A stretch of DNA of 64,000 nucleotides from Photobacterium sanctipauli. Its GTDB lineage: Bacteria; Pseudomonadota; Gammaproteobacteria; Enterobacterales; Vibrionaceae. Within the stretch, counting starts at the first letter, position 1; every line of letters begins with the position of its first letter. The notes below the pieces were generated by a model, which saw only the letters and a program-made list of their open reading frames with translations, ran no database searches and was not told where the DNA came from. Below, piece after piece: positions 61,996 through 64,000 of the stretch. The translations under genes were made by a program, and so were the position numbers. The stretch is taken from NCBI RefSeq assembly GCF_003026495.1, contig NZ_PYMA01000010.1:62001-126000 (forward strand). Direction: 5' to 3'.

Positions 61996-63726
61996 TTATA
62001 TTTCTTCGGTGCTTTGGTAAATGGATTGTCCGGACTTGATGGTTTCCAGTACTTTGATGTTGCTGATTTGAGTCTTGTCGATAGTTAAAGGGTTGTCCGA
62101 CAGGATAACCAAGTCCGCGAGCTTGCCTGCTGTTATTGAGCCTTTCTTATGTTCTTCATGGTTTTGGTAGGCGGCGTTGATGGTGACCGAGGCAAGCGCT
62201 TCATAGGGGGTTGCTTGTTGGTCATGCCCAAGGACTTTGCCGCTCCGTGTCACCCGGTTAACAGTGTTATACATCAAGCGAAGAATATCAGGGTCAACGA
62301 CAGGCGAATCGTTGTGCGTGGTATAGGGGATGTTTAACTTGGTGGCCGAGCCTGTTGGACTGATGCGCATCGCACGCTCCTTGCCAAAGACGACATCATT
62401 ATGCCAGTCGCCCCAGAAGTAGGTGTGGGCAGAGAAAAACGACGGGATCATATTGAGTTCGGCCATTCGCTCCAGTTGATCATCCCGGGTTGTTTGGGAG
62501 TGGATCGAAACCGGGCGGATTTGAGATAAGTCGGTTTGCTCATCAATCACGGCTTCCAGTGCTTCTAAGTACATATCAACTGAGGCATCGCCGTTGGTAT
62601 GGACAATGAATTGGTAATTGTTGTCCAAGTAGTTACCGAGCTTGCTGATCAGGAAGTCTTTCTCCAGGGTTGGATAGCCGATGTAGCTTTTAGCTTCTCC
62701 CTTGGGAGGGGTTTTGTACGGCTTGGTCATAAAGGCGGTTCTTCCCTGGGGTGAGCCGTCCAATGTGATTTTAATACCGGCAATTCTGAAATTGTTGGTG
62801 TAGCTTTTTGCTGGCTTGTAGCCTTCCATTTTTAAGCGAGCGAACGCATCCCAAGTTGGGTAGGCCGCAATATCTAAATATAGCTGGCTCCGTTTAGCGA
62901 GTTGTTCGTAGCTTTTGATCGTGTTGTAGCTGGCCGCGCCTTCCTGTGCTGTTGTGATCCCAAAGCTGGCGTAATAATTCTGGGTTTGCTTGAAGTTGTC
63001 GATAAGCTGGCTGAGGTTGTTGGTAGGGGTCATGACCATCCGCAGTGGCTTTTTCATCGCCGTCTCTTCTAGTACGCCGTTTGGTTGCTTACTGCCTGGC
63101 TCTCGGACTATTTTTCCTCCATCTGGATCTGGGGTATTGGTATCGAAGCCGAGAAGCTCCAACCCTTTGCTGTTTACTACAGCCAGATGATAGGACGCGT
63201 GGATAATGGCAATGGGCTGGGTAGTGCTAATTTTATCTAGGTCGTGGCGGGTCGGGTGGGTGTTTTCCGCAAGCAGGGAATCATCGTAGCCAGTACCGAT
63301 TAGCCACTGTCCTTTAGCGACGTCTTTGCCTTGCCAGAATTGTTCCATTTCCTTGATAAGTTGGGGGATAGAATTGCTATTCCCGATTGGTGAGGGAGCC
63401 AAGTTGGCGTAGTTCAGGGTCTGGGCAACAATACTAAAATGGCCATGGCTATCAATAAATCCAGGAACAATTGTTTTTCCCCCAAGGTCTCGGAGAGTCG
63501 TGTCTTGTCCTTGGAACTTGGCTATTTGTTCGTTGCTACCAACCGAAAGTATTACGCCATCCTTGATAGCAATGCTGCCGGCTTGCTTGAATTCGGGATC
63601 CATGGTGATGACTTGAGCATTTCGGTAGATAGTATCGGCGAATTGCTCAGTAGTCTGGGCATGGCTATAGCTTGGAGCCATAGCCAGTGCAATCAGTGCT
63701 GTCATTGGTAAGGTCTTGGTTTTCAT
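61996..63726 (-). CDS. Exported YtcJ-like amidohydrolase
   Basis: A 576-residue metal-dependent hydrolase of the amidohydrolase superfamily, Amidohydro_3/YtcJ type. The signal peptide is MKTKTLPMTALIALAMAPSYSHA, so it is periplasmic, whereas many relatives are cytoplasmic. The metal-binding HxH is in GKTIVPGFIDSHGHFS; FIVHTNGDASVDMYLEAL and ISIHSQT-like VSIHSQTTRDDQ supply further ligands, and the barrel ends with THNDSPVVDPD. The C-terminus returns to the small beta domain (GSITAGKLADLVILSDNP). The substrate is unknown; relatives act on N-acyl amino acids, formamides or hydantoin-like compounds. Single gene, convergent with the small exported protein. Confidence 0.92.
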   Translation of the reverse strand: MKTKTLPMTALIALAMAPSYSHAQTTEQFADTIYRNAQVITMDPEFKQAGSIAIKDGVILSVGSNEQIAKFQGQDTTLRDLGGKTIVPGFIDSHGHFSIVAQTLNYANLAPSPIGNSNSIPQLIKEMEQFWQGKDVAKGQWLIGTGYDDSLLAENTHPTRHDLDKISTTQPIAIIHASYHLAVVNSKGLELLGFDTNTPDPDGGKIVREPGSKQPNGVLEETAMKKPLRMVMTPTNNLSQLIDNFKQTQNYYASFGITTAQEGAASYNTIKSYEQLAKRSQLYLDIAAYPTWDAFARLKMEGYKPAKSYTNNFRIAGIKITLDGSPQGRTAFMTKPYKTPPKGEAKSYIGYPTLEKDFLISKLGNYLDNNYQFIVHTNGDASVDMYLEALEAVIDEQTDLSQIRPVSIHSQTTRDDQLERMAELNMIPSFFSAHTYFWGDWHNDVVFGKERAMRISPTGSATKLNIPYTTHNDSPVVDPDILRLMYNTVNRVTRSGKVLGHDQQATPYEALASVTINAAYQNHEEHKKGSITAGKLADLVILSDNPLTIDKTQISNIKVLETIKSGQSIYQSTEEI

Positions 63727-64000
63727 CTTATCCCCATGTCTTTAATGGTGAGAATAAACGGCCTAAATCAGCGGCTGACAACCCATAGCAACAACTTATT
63801 CATGGCAGACAAGCTAGGCGTTAGTTTGCATTGGTAAAAGTGTGGCATTGGCTATGGCCTTGGAATTGAAGGTGCCAAAAAGTATTGCCAAGTAAAAATA
63901 TAGTTTACGTTTTAATTAATGATACAAAAAGTTCCATAAAGTTGATCTTGATCGCTAGATGTCTAGGGTGACGTTAGGCGGATGGGGGGACGGATAAGTT
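63727..64000. other. Window-end intergenic region
   Basis: No gene or RNA is recognised in the last 274 bp. The promoter of the amidohydrolase gene should lie here. The sequence is mixed and no clear operator is seen. Confidence 0.5.

Overview
The window is a gene-dense stretch of a Gammaproteobacterium of the family Vibrionaceae. The basis is a LuxR/HapR/LitR-type quorum-sensing regulator beside hpt, a Vibrio-type fbpABC iron transporter near acnB, an alternative oxidase behind an NsrR-type site, GlyGly-CTERM and Lcl-domain surface proteins, and large Phe-Asn-Thr tRNA arrays. A Photobacterium or close relative is my best guess, but genus is not proven. No prophage, integrase, insertion sequence or CRISPR array was seen.

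Layout. 1-4470: pyruvate dehydrogenase genes aceE (3' part), aceF and lpdA. 4498-7033: an opposite-strand pair, a small lipoprotein and a secreted LruC-domain protein. 7318-9234: a chemoreceptor. 9685-17292: acnB and yacL, separated by a DoxX-family gene and a glycerate/sugar-diacid module (glycerate kinase, GntP permease, CdaR). 17484-19078: glnK-amtB behind a sigma54-like promoter. 19286-23137: fbpABC behind a Fur box. 23214-27928: litR, hpt, can, the yadGH exporter and aox. 28124-34695: panC, panB, folK, pcnB, gluQ, dksA, sfsA and thpR, all on the minus strand. 34750-41090: hrpB, mrcB and an HD-GYP phosphodiesterase.

41359-42571 and 55593-56780 hold two tRNA operons (nine and eight tRNAs, minus strand) that share about 940 bp of almost identical sequence in direct orientation. 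Between them lies a 13-kb accessory-looking segment: a GST, a secreted chitin-active LPMO, a five-gene operon (exported S9 peptidase, TonB-dependent receptor, GlyGly-CTERM gluzincin, two Lcl-domain proteins) and a chemoreceptor. The region reads as a chitin and protein foraging island. Inside the tRNA operons are unusual elements made of a variable hairpin followed by a copied, slightly damaged tRNA 3' end with CCA. They resemble the rtT repeats of the E. coli tyrT locus and are the most unusual structure in the window.

56870-61934: mltC, yggX, mutY, trmB, glsB and a small exported protein, a conserved vibrio neighbourhood. 61996-63726: an exported amidohydrolase. Visible regulatory logic covers iron (Fur at fbpA, weaker at the island operon), nitric oxide (NsrR at aox), nitrogen (sigma54 at glnK), carbon (CRP-like sites at acnB and in the LPMO/peptidase divergent region) and growth-rate-type GC-rich discriminators at the tRNA promoters.
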